Part shown: positions 34,836 through 43,985 of the stretch, piece by piece
Position numbering within the stretch: position 1 is the stretch's first letter
Layout of the letters: each line of letters starts with the position of its first letter
NCBI RefSeq assembly: GCF_029601685.1
Contig: NZ_JARRIR010000013.1
Location: forward strand, 1-64,000
Origin: Metarhizobium sp017305935
GTDB taxonomy: Bacteria; Pseudomonadota; Alphaproteobacteria; Rhizobiales; Rhizobiaceae
Length of the DNA: 64,000 nt
Direction: 5' to 3'
Notes under the pieces: generated by a model
Databases searched by the model: none
What the model was told of the DNA's origin: nothing
Seen by the model: only the letters and a program-made list of their open reading frames with translations
Translations under genes and position numbers: made by a program

Positions 34836-35848
34836 ATGATATCGCGAACCGACACAATATTGAGCGTGCGCGAATTGCGCACCGAGTTTCGCGGCGGCCG
34901 CGGCAATGTCCGCGTCCTCGACGACATTTCCTTCGACGTGGGGCGTGGACGCATCGTCGGGCTCGTGGGCGAGTCCGGCTCTGGCAAGAGCATGACCGCG
35001 CTCTCGCTGATGGGCCTCGTGCCGAGACCGCAGGGGCAGGTCAGCGCGAAAAGCATCTTGCTGGACGGGACCGATCTGGCGACGCTTTCGCCGGATGGAA
35101 TGCGCCGCATCCGGGGCAACGAGATCTCGATGGTTTTCCAGGAGCCGATGACCTCGCTCAATCCGGTTCGCAAGATCTGGGATCAGGTCGGGGAGCCGCT
35201 GGCGGTCCATCACGGTCTCGGGCGCAGGGCGATCCGCGATCGCGTCCTGGAAATGTTCGAACTCGTCGGCATACCGGAGCCGAAAGCACGGCTGGAGGCC
35301 TATCCCCACGAGCTTTCGGGCGGGCTGCGCCAGCGCGCCATGATCGCCATGGGGCTGATCTGCGAGCCGAAGCTGCTCATCGCCGACGAGCCGACCACGG
35401 CTCTCGACGTGACCACGCAATCGCAGATCCTGAAGCTGATGCTGGACCTGCGCGACCGCGTCGGCACGGCGATCATCATGATCACCCACGATCTCGGCAT
35501 CATCGCCGAAATGTGCGACGAGGTGAACGTCATGTATGCCGGACAGATCGTCGAGCAGGCCGATGTGTTCGATCTCTTCGAACGTCCCTCCCATCCCTAT
35601 ACCAGAGGACTTCTGGCATCCATTCCCAAGGCGGGCGCCGCGCGGGCGACCAAGCGGATGCCCAGCATTCCGGGCATGGTGCCCAATCTGGCGAAGCTGC
35701 CGCCCGGCTGCCGTTTCAGCCCGCGCTGTGGCGACGCCATGCCGGTCTGCGAGCAACCGCCGGGCCTTGCGGAGCTGGGTCGGGGACATGTGGCGCGCTG
35801 CTGGCTGCATGCGTCATCGCCGGCGACATGTGCAGAAGGAGCGGCATC

Positions 35849-35852
<4 letters not shown>
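34836..35852 (+). CDS. peptide ABC transporter ATPase 1 (DppD-like)
   Basis: This 338-residue ATPase has Walker A GESGSGKS, Q loop VFQEPMTSLNP, signature LSGGLRQR, Walker B LLIADEPTTALD and the H loop THD. The C-terminal oligopeptide-transporter domain has the Cys pattern CRFSPRCGDAMPVCEQ that binds an iron-sulphur cluster in DppD-type proteins. It starts 4 bases after the permease 2 stop. Confidence 0.92.
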
Positions 35853-36822
<970 letters not shown>

Positions 36823-36823
<1 letters not shown>

Positions 36824-37344
36824 TGGAGATGGAAATGGATCTGGTCGTGAAACGCGTCGGCGATGGCTGGCAGGCCCGCTATGGCGACAAGGCCTGGAAG
36901 GCGGCGGTCGGCCGCGGCGGCATCCGGGCCGAGAAGGTCGAGGGCGATGGCGTCAGCCCCATCGGTTGCTGGCCGATCCGCAAGGTGTTCTACCGCGCCG
37001 ACAAACTCGACGCCGCGCCCGTCTCTGTGTTCGAGACGGTGGCCATCGATGCGCAGGACGGCTGGTGCGACGCCCCCGATCATCGCGACTACAATCGCCA
37101 GGTACGCCTGCCTTTCGACGCCAGCCATGAGGAGATGTGGCGCGCCGACGGCCTTTACGACATCGTCGTGGTCCTGGGGCAGAACGACGACCCGGTGGTC
37201 CCGGGGGCCGGCAGCGCCATCTTTCTGCATGTCGCCAGCGAGAATTATGGTCCGACCGCCGGCTGCGCCGCGCTCACGCTCGAAGACCTGCGGGAATTTC
37301 TCGCGATGGCCAGGCCCGGCACGAGACTTTGCTTCACAGGTTGA
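36823..37344 (+). CDS. YkuD-family L,D-transpeptidase/carboxypeptidase without signal peptide
   Basis: This 173-residue protein belongs to the YkuD fold: GRGGIRAEKVEGDGVSPIG, then DGWCDAPDHRDYNR, and the catalytic region with His136 and Cys148 in GPTAGCAAL. YkuD enzymes usually cross-link peptidoglycan in the periplasm, but this one has no signal peptide or membrane anchor. Cytosolic YkuD proteins such as Acinetobacter ElsL act as L,D-carboxypeptidases that remove D-Ala from murein tetrapeptides. That fits its place between a peptide importer and a D-aminopeptidase. ATG 36823 overlaps the ATPase stop (TAATG). Confidence 0.78.
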
Positions 37345-37346
37345 TC

Positions 37347-38915
37347 ATGACCGATATCCGTCACGCCGCTCTGGTACATGCGCTGAACCTGCTGCCCGAT
37401 CGTTACCGTGGTCCGGCGGGCGTTGCCGGCGTGGTCAAGGACGGCAAGGTGATCGCCCGCCGCGCCTGGGGCTTTGCCGACATGGAGGGGCGCCGGCCGA
37501 TGACCCCGGCGACCCGCCTGCCGATCTGCTCGATGTCCAAGCACATGACCTGCGCATTGCTGCTCGACATGTTCGGCGACCCGGAAGCGCTCGATCCGCT
37601 GTTGCCGGAACTGCTGCCGGATTTTCAGGGGCCGCTGCCGAAAGTGGCCGATCTCTGCCACAATCAATCGGGTCTGCGCGATTATTGGGCGCTGACCGTG
37701 CTGCAAGGAGCAGCCCCGGAGGATGTCTTCACCGAGGAGGATGGCTTGCGCCTACTGTCGCAGGCGCGATCCGGGCATTTCGCTCCGGGATCAGGCTATT
37801 CCTACAGCAACGGCAATTTCCGTCTTCTGGCGGAAATGATCCGTCGGGCCAGCGGCCGGGATTTCGGCGCGTTGCTGCGGGAGCGGATTTTCGAACCGGC
37901 GGCGATGAGTGGCGCGGTCCTTGCGCCTGATACATCTCGGCCGCTCGATGGCGTCGTCGGCTACGAGGGCAATGACACAGTCGGTTTCCTGCCGGCCACG
38001 AACCGCATTTTCTGGTTCGGCGATGCCGGCATTTCCGCTTCGCTCGACGATATGCTGGCATGGGAGCGCCATATCGACGCCACGCGCGGCGATCCGGCAA
38101 GCCTTTACAACCGCATCAGCATTCCGGTCTCCTTTGCAGACGGAACGCCGGCTTCATATGGTTACGGGATACGGCGCGAACGGATCGGCGGCTATCAGGC
38201 TACGGTTCATGGCGGCGGTCTTCGCGGCTTCTGCTCCTACCGCATGCATATCGCTTCCGAGCGACTTTCGATCGTCGTTCTGTTCAACCACGAGGCGAGC
38301 GCGATGCGGGCTGCCTGGTCGCTGATGGAAGCCGCGCTCGATTGCCGTACCGAAGAGGATAAGGATGTCGTCCCGGCCGAGGGGTGGTCCGGTCTTTGGC
38401 TGGATGAGGTCCAGGGTCTTTATCTCCGTACGGAAGAACAGAAGGACGGCGTGCGGCTGCACTATGCGACGGCCGCCAGCCTGTGCAAGCCTCTGGCGGA
38501 TGGATCGGCGCGCGCGCGCGATGCGGTGCTTCGCTGGGATGAGCGTGGACTGATCATGGAGCGTCCCGCAGAAAATCTGGTCGTCCTTGCGAAACCGGTT
38601 ACCCCGGTGGCATGGGCGGACGGCGGGGAGATTGCCGGTTCCTACATCTGCGACGAGAATGGGTCACGGCTGACGATAGAGTTTCGCGACGGCGCCACCT
38701 ATGTCGGCTTCGCCGGCATGCTCGGCCAAGGCCCCATGGAGCGCATGTATCCCCTGGCGGAAGATCTCTGGATCGTGACCACGCGCCGCTCCATGGATGC
38801 GGCTCCGCCGGGAGATTGGACGGTGCGGATCAGGCGCAATTCGCCCCAAGGGATTTCCGGCCTGACGCTTGGATGCTGGCTTGCCCGCAATATCGATTAC
38901 CGTATCGAACACTGA
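37347..38915 (+). CDS. dap: D-aminopeptidase (serine beta-lactamase-like fold)
   Basis: This 522-residue protein matches the size and layout of D-aminopeptidase from Ochrobactrum: an N-terminal penicillin-recognising domain with Ser62-x-x-Lys65 in SMSK, Tyr153 in SYSNGN and His288 in HGGG, then two C-terminal beta-barrel domains. The enzyme releases N-terminal D-amino acids such as D-Ala from peptides. No signal peptide is present, so it should act on imported peptides in the cytosol. It starts 2 bases after the YkuD stop and closes the operon. Confidence 0.85.
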   Translation: MTDIRHAALVHALNLLPDRYRGPAGVAGVVKDGKVIARRAWGFADMEGRRPMTPATRLPICSMSKHMTCALLLDMFGDPEALDPLLPELLPDFQGPLPKVADLCHNQSGLRDYWALTVLQGAAPEDVFTEEDGLRLLSQARSGHFAPGSGYSYSNGNFRLLAEMIRRASGRDFGALLRERIFEPAAMSGAVLAPDTSRPLDGVVGYEGNDTVGFLPATNRIFWFGDAGISASLDDMLAWERHIDATRGDPASLYNRISIPVSFADGTPASYGYGIRRERIGGYQATVHGGGLRGFCSYRMHIASERLSIVVLFNHEASAMRAAWSLMEAALDCRTEEDKDVVPAEGWSGLWLDEVQGLYLRTEEQKDGVRLHYATAASLCKPLADGSARARDAVLRWDERGLIMERPAENLVVLAKPVTPVAWADGGEIAGSYICDENGSRLTIEFRDGATYVGFAGMLGQGPMERMYPLAEDLWIVTTRRSMDAAPPGDWTVRIRRNSPQGISGLTLGCWLARNIDYRIEH

Positions 38916-38990
38916 TCCCGCCTTGGACTGGATGGCGCCGCCGCCCCCGGCTTCCCGGCGACCGCTCTTTGCTCTATCTTTTTGGTTTTT

Positions 38991-39039
38991 CCGCATTGTC
39001 TGACGCCGAAGCGATCCCGCTTCGGCTGGAAATGCTTTA
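38991..39039 (+). repeat. 49-base intergenic repeat, copy 1
   Basis: CCGCATTGTC through GGAAATGCTTTA matches 42834-42882 at 41 of 49 positions, with T-rich sequence before both copies. I recall related sequences as a frequent intergenic repeat of Rhizobiaceae. This copy lies between the D-aminopeptidase gene and paaX and contains no gene. Confidence 0.55.
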
Positions 39040-39079
39040 GGGTTAAAACCGGTACGGTTTTGAGGGGAGCGGATCGGCA

Positions 39080-39940
39080 TTGGCGGCGTGGTTGCAGGAT
39101 ATCCTCGAGGAGAGCCCGCTGAAGGCGGCCGGCTTCATCGTCACCATTTATGGCGACGTGGTGGAGCCGCGCGGCGGGGTCGTCTGGACCGGCAATCTCA
39201 TCGAAACCTGCGCCGAGGTCGGCATCAGCGAGACGCTGGTGCGCACCGCCGTCTCGCGCCTCGTCGCTGCCGGGCAGCTCTCCGGCGAGCGTGAGGGGCG
39301 GCGCAGTTTCTACCGTCTCGCCGCGCCGGCGCGTGCGGAATTTGCCGCCGCCGCCCGCCTGCTCTTCGGGCCGCCGGAGGAGGCGGACTGGCATTTCGTG
39401 CAACTCACCGGGCCGGCGCCCGAGGAGGCGATGCAGATGCTGGAGCGGGCGGGACACGCCCGGCTCGGGCCGCGGCTTGCTGTCGGCGCGCGCGCCCTGC
39501 CGGCGCTGAAGCAGCCGGCCGTCGTCTTCCGGGCGGAGATGGTGAGCGGTGAGCGGGATCTGGGAGCCTTCGCCGCCGATTATTGGAACCTGGCTGAACA
39601 TGCCGATGCCTATCGGCGCTTTCTCGGCTGCTTCGAGCGGCTGGCCGATCTGCTTGCCGGCGGCGCGCGGCTCGGCGCAGCCGAAAGCCTCGTCGCCCGC
39701 CTGGTGCTGGTGCATCGGTTCCGTCTCGTCGTGTTGCGCGATCCGCGCCTGCCGCAGACGGCGTTGCCGGCGGACTGGCCGGGGGAGGCGGCGCGGCGGC
39801 TGTTTTCCGCGCTTTATCTGCGCCTGTCGCCGCAGGCGGACCGGCATGTCGCCCGCCATTTCGTAACCGCGGACGGCCCCTTGCCGGAGGCGAGCGAGGC
39901 AACCCTGCGCCGTCTGGCGCTGCTCGCCGAACTCGGCTGA
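39080..39940 (+). CDS. paaX: phenylacetic acid degradation repressor PaaX
   Basis: This 286-residue regulator has the PaaX layout: a winged-helix N terminus (AAGFIVTIYGDVVEPRGG, GISETLVRTAVSRLVAAGQL), a central domain (WHFVQLTGPAPEEA) and a C-terminal domain (RFLGCFERLADLL, RLVLVHRFRLVVLRDPRLP). PaaX represses paa operons until phenylacetyl-CoA binds. The start is probably TTG 39080 after GAGGGGAG. It precedes the paaA operon in the same direction. Confidence 0.88.
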   Translation: MAAWLQDILEESPLKAAGFIVTIYGDVVEPRGGVVWTGNLIETCAEVGISETLVRTAVSRLVAAGQLSGEREGRRSFYRLAAPARAEFAAAARLLFGPPEEADWHFVQLTGPAPEEAMQMLERAGHARLGPRLAVGARALPALKQPAVVFRAEMVSGERDLGAFAADYWNLAEHADAYRRFLGCFERLADLLAGGARLGAAESLVARLVLVHRFRLVVLRDPRLPQTALPADWPGEAARRLFSALYLRLSPQADRHVARHFVTADGPLPEASEATLRRLALLAELG

Positions 39941-40002
39941 GGACGATTTTTCCCAGGAAAGTGGGCCTCTTGTGCTATGTTATGAGCTGGCAAAAGGACA
40001 CA

Positions 40003-40037
40003 TCACAAAATACGAATAAGTTTCCGTTGATTTGTGA
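40003..40037 (+). promoter_or_regulatory. TCACAAA-N21-TTTGTGA dyad in the paa promoter
   Basis: TCACAAA and TTTGTGA form a perfect 7-base inverted repeat across 21 bases between paaX and the paaA operon, 23 bp upstream of the tetR-type operator. It is a candidate PaaX or Crp-type site; the sequence does not decide which. Confidence 0.35.
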
Positions 40038-40059
40038 CATGTCGAATGCTAAATAGATA

Positions 40060-40073
40060 ACCGATCGGTCGGT
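40060..40073. promoter_or_regulatory. TetR-type operator upstream of the paaA operon
   Basis: ACCGATCGGTCGGT differs at one position from the ideal palindrome ACCGACCGGTCGGT. A near-identical site with matching flanks (GTCAAT) lies upstream of paaG at 50649-50662. The TetR gene at 47337-47933 is the obvious binder. The operator ends 50 bases before the first start codon, at 40124. Confidence 0.65.
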
Positions 40074-40123
40074 CAATCATTCGAGGAAATGATGGCCAGC
40101 CTTGGATACAGGGAGGAAACCGC

Positions 40124-40255
40124 GTGTCCGAAGCCTTTATCCGCGATGCCGTTCGCATATCCGTTGATCGTCATGACCGACGGCTGTCGGCAATGCGCGC
40201 CGATGATCCGGCACGCGCCATCGAGGAGGAAAGTCCATGTATGCCCAGATGGTAA
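40124..40255 (+). CDS. 43-codon leader frame derived from a thiolase N terminus
   Basis: A strong ribosome binding site (GGGAGGAAAC, 40111-40120) leads into GTG 40124 and the peptide VSEAFIRDAVRISVDRHDRR, then LSAMRADDPARAI. This follows the start of beta-ketoadipyl-CoA/3-oxoadipyl-CoA thiolases (PaaJ/PcaF: .EAFICDA.RTPIGRYGG.LS..R.DDL). Similarity ends after 33 residues, and the frame stops at TAA 40255, inside paaA. It looks like a remnant of a deleted paaJ whose translation start now feeds paaA, which begins 19 bases before its stop. It may act as a coupled leader peptide. Confidence 0.55.
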   Translation: MSEAFIRDAVRISVDRHDRRLSAMRADDPARAIEEESPCMPRW

Positions 40256-41226
40256 AGACCGATGCCGCCCGCGTCCGGCTCCTCGACGAAATGGAGCCGC
40301 AGGAGCGCGCCTTCCAGGAACGCATCGATGCCGGCCAGAAGATCGAGCCGAAGGAATGGATGCCCGAGGGCTATCGCAAGACGCTGGTGCGCCAGATCAG
40401 CCAGCACGCGCATTCGGAAATCGTCGGCCAGCTTCCCGAAGGAAACTGGATCACCCGCGCGCCGACCCTGGAGCGCAAGGCGATTCTGCTCGCCAAGGTG
40501 CAGGACGAGGCCGGCCACGGCCTCTACCTCTACTGCGCCGCCGAAACGCTCGGCGTCAGCCGTGACGAGATGTATGAGCAGCTCCATGCCGGACAGGCGA
40601 AATATTCCTCGATCTTCAACTATCCGACGCTGAGCTGGGCTGATATCGGCGCGATCGGCTGGCTGGTCGATGGCGCGGCGATCATGAACCAGGTGCCGCT
40701 GCAGCGCTGTTCCTACGGCCCCTATGCGCGGGCCATGGTGCGCATCTGCAAGGAAGAGAGCTTTCACCAACGCCAGGGCTTCGATATCCTGATGAAGATG
40801 GTGAAGGGCACGCCGGCGCAAAAAGCCATGGTGCAGGATGCGCTGAACCGCTGGTGGTGGCCGTCGCTGATGATGTTCGGCCCCTCGGACGATGCTTCCG
40901 TGCATTCGGCGCAATCCATGGCCTGGAAGATCAAGCAGAATTCCAACGACGAACTGCGCCAGAAATTCGTCGATCAGACGGTGCCGCAGGCGAAATATCT
41001 CGGCCTCACCATTCCCGACCCGGATCTCAAGTGGAACGAGGAAAAGGGCGGCCACGATTTCGGCGAGCCGGACTGGGCGGAATTTTTCAACGTCATCGCC
41101 GGCAACGGCCCCTGCAATGCGGAACGCCTCGACGCGCGCAAACAGGCCTGGAACGACGGCGCCTGGTTCCGCGATGGGCTATCCGCTCATGCCGAAAAGG
41201 CCGCCGGTCGCCGCGCTGCCGAATAG
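40237..41226 (+). CDS. paaA: 1,2-phenylacetyl-CoA epoxidase, catalytic subunit
   Basis: This 329-residue ferritin-like di-iron subunit oxidises phenylacetyl-CoA to the ring 1,2-epoxide. Iron ligands lie in KVQDEAGHGLYLY and RICKEESFHQRQGF (paired E..H motifs), and RAPTLERKA is a typical family segment. Full length for PaaA. ATG 40237 follows GAGGAGGAAAG and overlaps the thiolase-derived leader frame, suggesting coupled translation. Confidence 0.95.
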   Translation: MYAQMVKTDAARVRLLDEMEPQERAFQERIDAGQKIEPKEWMPEGYRKTLVRQISQHAHSEIVGQLPEGNWITRAPTLERKAILLAKVQDEAGHGLYLYCAAETLGVSRDEMYEQLHAGQAKYSSIFNYPTLSWADIGAIGWLVDGAAIMNQVPLQRCSYGPYARAMVRICKEESFHQRQGFDILMKMVKGTPAQKAMVQDALNRWWWPSLMMFGPSDDASVHSAQSMAWKIKQNSNDELRQKFVDQTVPQAKYLGLTIPDPDLKWNEEKGGHDFGEPDWAEFFNVIAGNGPCNAERLDARKQAWNDGAWFRDGLSAHAEKAAGRRAAE

Positions 41227-41242
41227 TGTGGGAGAGACAAGA

Positions 41243-41527
41243 ATGTCCAGCGAATGGCCGCTTTGGGAAGTCTTCATCCGGGGCCAACATGGTCTCAACC
41301 ATCGCCATGTCGGCAGCCTGCACGCGCCCGACGCCGAGATGGCGATCAACAATGCCCGCGACGTCTATACGCGCCGCAACGAGGGCATCAGCATCTGGGT
41401 GGTGAAATCCTCCGAGATCACCGCCAGCGCGCCCTCGGAAAAAGGCCCGCTGTTCGATCCGTCGAATTCTAAGGTCTACCGCCACCCGACTTTCTTCGAC
41501 ATTCCGGATGAAGTGGGGCATATGTGA
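41243..41527 (+). CDS. paaB: 1,2-phenylacetyl-CoA epoxidase subunit PaaB
   Basis: This 94-residue protein starts MSSEWPLWEVFIRGQHGLNH and contains HVGSLHAPDAEMAINNARDVYTRR, the PaaB pattern. PaaB bridges PaaAC heterodimers. GGAGAG precedes ATG 41243. It overlaps the start of paaC. Confidence 0.95.
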   Translation: MSSEWPLWEVFIRGQHGLNHRHVGSLHAPDAEMAINNARDVYTRRNEGISIWVVKSSEITASAPSEKGPLFDPSNSKVYRHPTFFDIPDEVGHM

Positions 41528-42282
41528 TGGCAAGCGGCGCCCTCCTCGAATTCCTGCTGCGCATCGGCGATAATACGCTGATCCTCGGTCATCGCGTTTC
41601 CGAATGGTGCGGACACGCGCCGGCGCTGGAGGAGGATATCGCACTCGCCAACACCGCGCTCGACCTGATCGGTCAGACGCAGCTCTGGCTCGGCCTTGCC
41701 GGCGAGGTGGAGGGCAAGGGCCGCTCGGCGGATGATCTTGCCTATCTGCGCGACGGCTACGAATTCCGCAACATCCTGCTCGTCGAGCGCCCGAACGGCG
41801 ATTTCGGCAAGACCCTGATGCGGCAGTTCCTGTTCGACGCCTGGCACTATCTGCTCCTGAAGGCGCTGAAGGGCTCTTCGGATACGCGCATCGCCGAGAT
41901 CGCGGAAAAGGCGTTCAAGGAGGTCTGCTATCACCTTGATCGCAGTCGCGATCTCGTCATTCGGCTCGGCGACGGCACAGCGGAAAGCCATCGCCGCATG
42001 CAGGCGGCGCTGGACGATCTCTGGCCCTTCACCGGCGAGATGTTCATGAGCGATGCCCTTGACGCCGAACTGGTCGAGGCCGGCGTCATCCCGGCGCCTG
42101 AAAGCCTCAAGGTCGGCTGGAACGAGATCGTCGCGGAGGCGCTCGCCGAGGCCACGCTGAAGACGCCGGCCGACGGCTACATGCACAAGGGCGGACGGCG
42201 CGGCGTGCATACCGAGCATCTCGGGTTCATTTTGACTGAAATGCAGTTTCTGCAGCGCGCCTATCCGGGCGCGACCTGGTAG
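41527..42282 (+). CDS. paaC: 1,2-phenylacetyl-CoA epoxidase, structural subunit PaaC
   Basis: This 251-residue ferritin-like protein is the non-catalytic partner of PaaA. Recognisable segments are DNTLILGHRVSEWCGHAP, EEDIALANTALDLIGQ, RQFLFDAWHYLLLKAL and HTEHLGFILTEMQF. The ATG overlaps the paaB stop (TGATG); GTG 41524 is possible. Confidence 0.95.
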   Translation: MASGALLEFLLRIGDNTLILGHRVSEWCGHAPALEEDIALANTALDLIGQTQLWLGLAGEVEGKGRSADDLAYLRDGYEFRNILLVERPNGDFGKTLMRQFLFDAWHYLLLKALKGSSDTRIAEIAEKAFKEVCYHLDRSRDLVIRLGDGTAESHRRMQAALDDLWPFTGEMFMSDALDAELVEAGVIPAPESLKVGWNEIVAEALAEATLKTPADGYMHKGGRRGVHTEHLGFILTEMQFLQRAYPGATW

Positions 42283-42291
42283 GAGGCGGCG

Positions 42292-42816
42292 ATGGATCCG
42301 GCGCATCGTCCCTCGGTCGATCAGGTCTGGCACTGGTTACGCCAGGTGCCGGACCCGGAAATTCCGGTCATTTCGTTGACGGACCTCGGCATTATCCGCG
42401 ATGTCGAATGGCGGGACGATACGCTGGTGGTGACGGTGACGCCGACTTATTCGGGTTGTCCCGCCACCACGATCATCAATCTCGATATCGAGACGGCGCT
42501 CACCGAAAAGGGCCTCGACAAGGTGAAGCTGGAGCGCCGGCTTTCGCCCGCCTGGACGACGGACTGGATCAGCGTCGAGGGCCGGGAAAAGCTGCGCGAC
42601 TACGGCATCGCCCCACCCATCGACGGCACGGCTGCCGACGGCGTGCTGATGAAGCGCATCGACAGGCTTTCCGGCCGCTCGAACCTGACCATCGCCTGTC
42701 CGCGCTGCGGCTCGACGCACACGCACAAGATCAGCCAGTTTGGCTCGACGCCCTGCAAGGCGAGCTATCGCTGTTCCGACTGCCTGGAACCGTTCGACTA
42801 TTTCAAGTGCATCTGA
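42292..42816 (+). CDS. paaD: phenylacetyl-CoA epoxidase maturation protein PaaD
   Basis: This 174-residue protein has an N-terminal DUF59/MIP18-type domain (VPDPEIPVISLTDLGIIRDV, PTYSGCPATTII) and a C-terminal zinc-ribbon-like part (CPRCGSTHT, CSDC). PaaD is thought to help assemble the metal centres of the epoxidase. Confidence 0.93.
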   Translation: MDPAHRPSVDQVWHWLRQVPDPEIPVISLTDLGIIRDVEWRDDTLVVTVTPTYSGCPATTIINLDIETALTEKGLDKVKLERRLSPAWTTDWISVEGREKLRDYGIAPPIDGTAADGVLMKRIDRLSGRSNLTIACPRCGSTHTHKISQFGSTPCKASYRCSDCLEPFDYFKCI

Positions 42817-42833
42817 TCCAGTTTGTTGTTTTA

Positions 42834-42882
42834 CCGCATTATCCAACGACGAAGCGATGCCGCTCCGGCTGGAAATGCTCCA
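42834..42882 (+). repeat. 49-base intergenic repeat, copy 2
   Basis: This copy matches 38991-39039 at 41 of 49 positions and fills most of the gap between paaD and paaE. Its end contributes sequence next to the paaE ribosome binding site (GGAAGAAGG). An ATG within it (42857) is in frame with paaE and could give a 14-residue extension. Confidence 0.55.
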
Positions 42883-42898
42883 GGAAGAAGGCCTGCGC

Positions 42899-43975
42899 AT
42901 GGCACGTTTTCACCCCCTGACCGTCACCGACATTCGCCGCGAGACCCGCGACGCGGTGGTGGTGACGCTCGCGCCCTCCGAAGAGGACCGCGCCGTCTTC
43001 GACTTCACCCAAGGCCAGTATCTGACCTTCCGCCGCAAATTCGAGGACGAGGAGCTACGCCGTTCCTATTCGATCTGCGCCGGCAAGGACGAGGGCGTGC
43101 TGACGGTCGCCATCAAGCGTGTCGACGGCGGCTGCTTCTCCACTTGGGTGAATGAAAGCCTGAAACCCGGCGATACGCTGGAGGCGATGCCGCCGATGGG
43201 CGCCTTCTTCACCGCGCTGGAGCCTGACGTTGCCAAGCATTATCTCGGTTTCGCCGGCGGCAGCGGCATCACGCCGGTGCTCTCGATCATCAAGACGGTG
43301 CTGGCGCGCGAGCCGCGGTCTCGCTTCACGCTGGTCTACGCCAACCGCCAGATCAGCTCGATCATGTTTCGCGAGGAGCTGGAGGATCTGAAGAACCTCT
43401 ATCTCGGCCGTTTCTCGGTGCTGCACATCCTCGAAAGCGAGGCACAGGATATCGATCTGTTCACCGGCCGTATCGACGGCGAGAAATGTGCGGCGCTGTT
43501 CAGGAGCTGGATCGACATCAGGTCCATCGCCACCGCCTTCGTCTGCGGACCGGAGCCGATGATGCTGGCGATTGCCGCAGCCCTGCGCGAACACGGCCTG
43601 CGCGACGACCAGATCAAGTTCGAGCTGTTCGCCTCCTCGCAGCCCGGCTGCCTCAGGCGCAAGGCGGAGGCCGCCGCCGGGGCCGACCAGGGCGCGATGT
43701 GCGAGGCGACCGTCACGCTCGACGGCGCGACGCGCAGCTTCAGGTTCCCGAAGCAGGGCCAGAGTCTGCTCGACGCCGCGCTCGAAAACGCCATGGATGC
43801 GCCTTATGCCTGCAAGGCGGGCGTCTGTTCCACCTGCCGCGCCAGGATTATCGAGGGCGAGGCCGAGATGGAGGTCAACCACGCGCTGGAAGATTACGAG
43901 GTGCGCCAGGGCTATGTGCTGACCTGCCAGTGCTATCCGCTCACCGACCGCATCGTCCTCAGCTACGATCAGTAG
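42899..43975 (+). CDS. paaE: phenylacetyl-CoA epoxidase reductase PaaE
   Basis: This 358-residue reductase passes electrons from NADPH to the PaaAC centre. It has an FAD-binding domain (RRSYSIC), an NAD(P) domain (GFAGGSGITPVLSI, FVCGPEPMM) and a C-terminal plant-type 2Fe-2S ferredoxin with cysteines in CKAGVCSTCRA and LTCQC. ATG 42899 gives the typical N terminus (MARFHPLTVTDI) after GGAAGAAGG. Confidence 0.94.
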   Translation: MARFHPLTVTDIRRETRDAVVVTLAPSEEDRAVFDFTQGQYLTFRRKFEDEELRRSYSICAGKDEGVLTVAIKRVDGGCFSTWVNESLKPGDTLEAMPPMGAFFTALEPDVAKHYLGFAGGSGITPVLSIIKTVLAREPRSRFTLVYANRQISSIMFREELEDLKNLYLGRFSVLHILESEAQDIDLFTGRIDGEKCAALFRSWIDIRSIATAFVCGPEPMMLAIAAALREHGLRDDQIKFELFASSQPGCLRRKAEAAAGADQGAMCEATVTLDGATRSFRFPKQGQSLLDAALENAMDAPYACKAGVCSTCRARIIEGEAEMEVNHALEDYEVRQGYVLTCQCYPLTDRIVLSYDQ

Positions 43976-43985
43976 GAGAACGATC

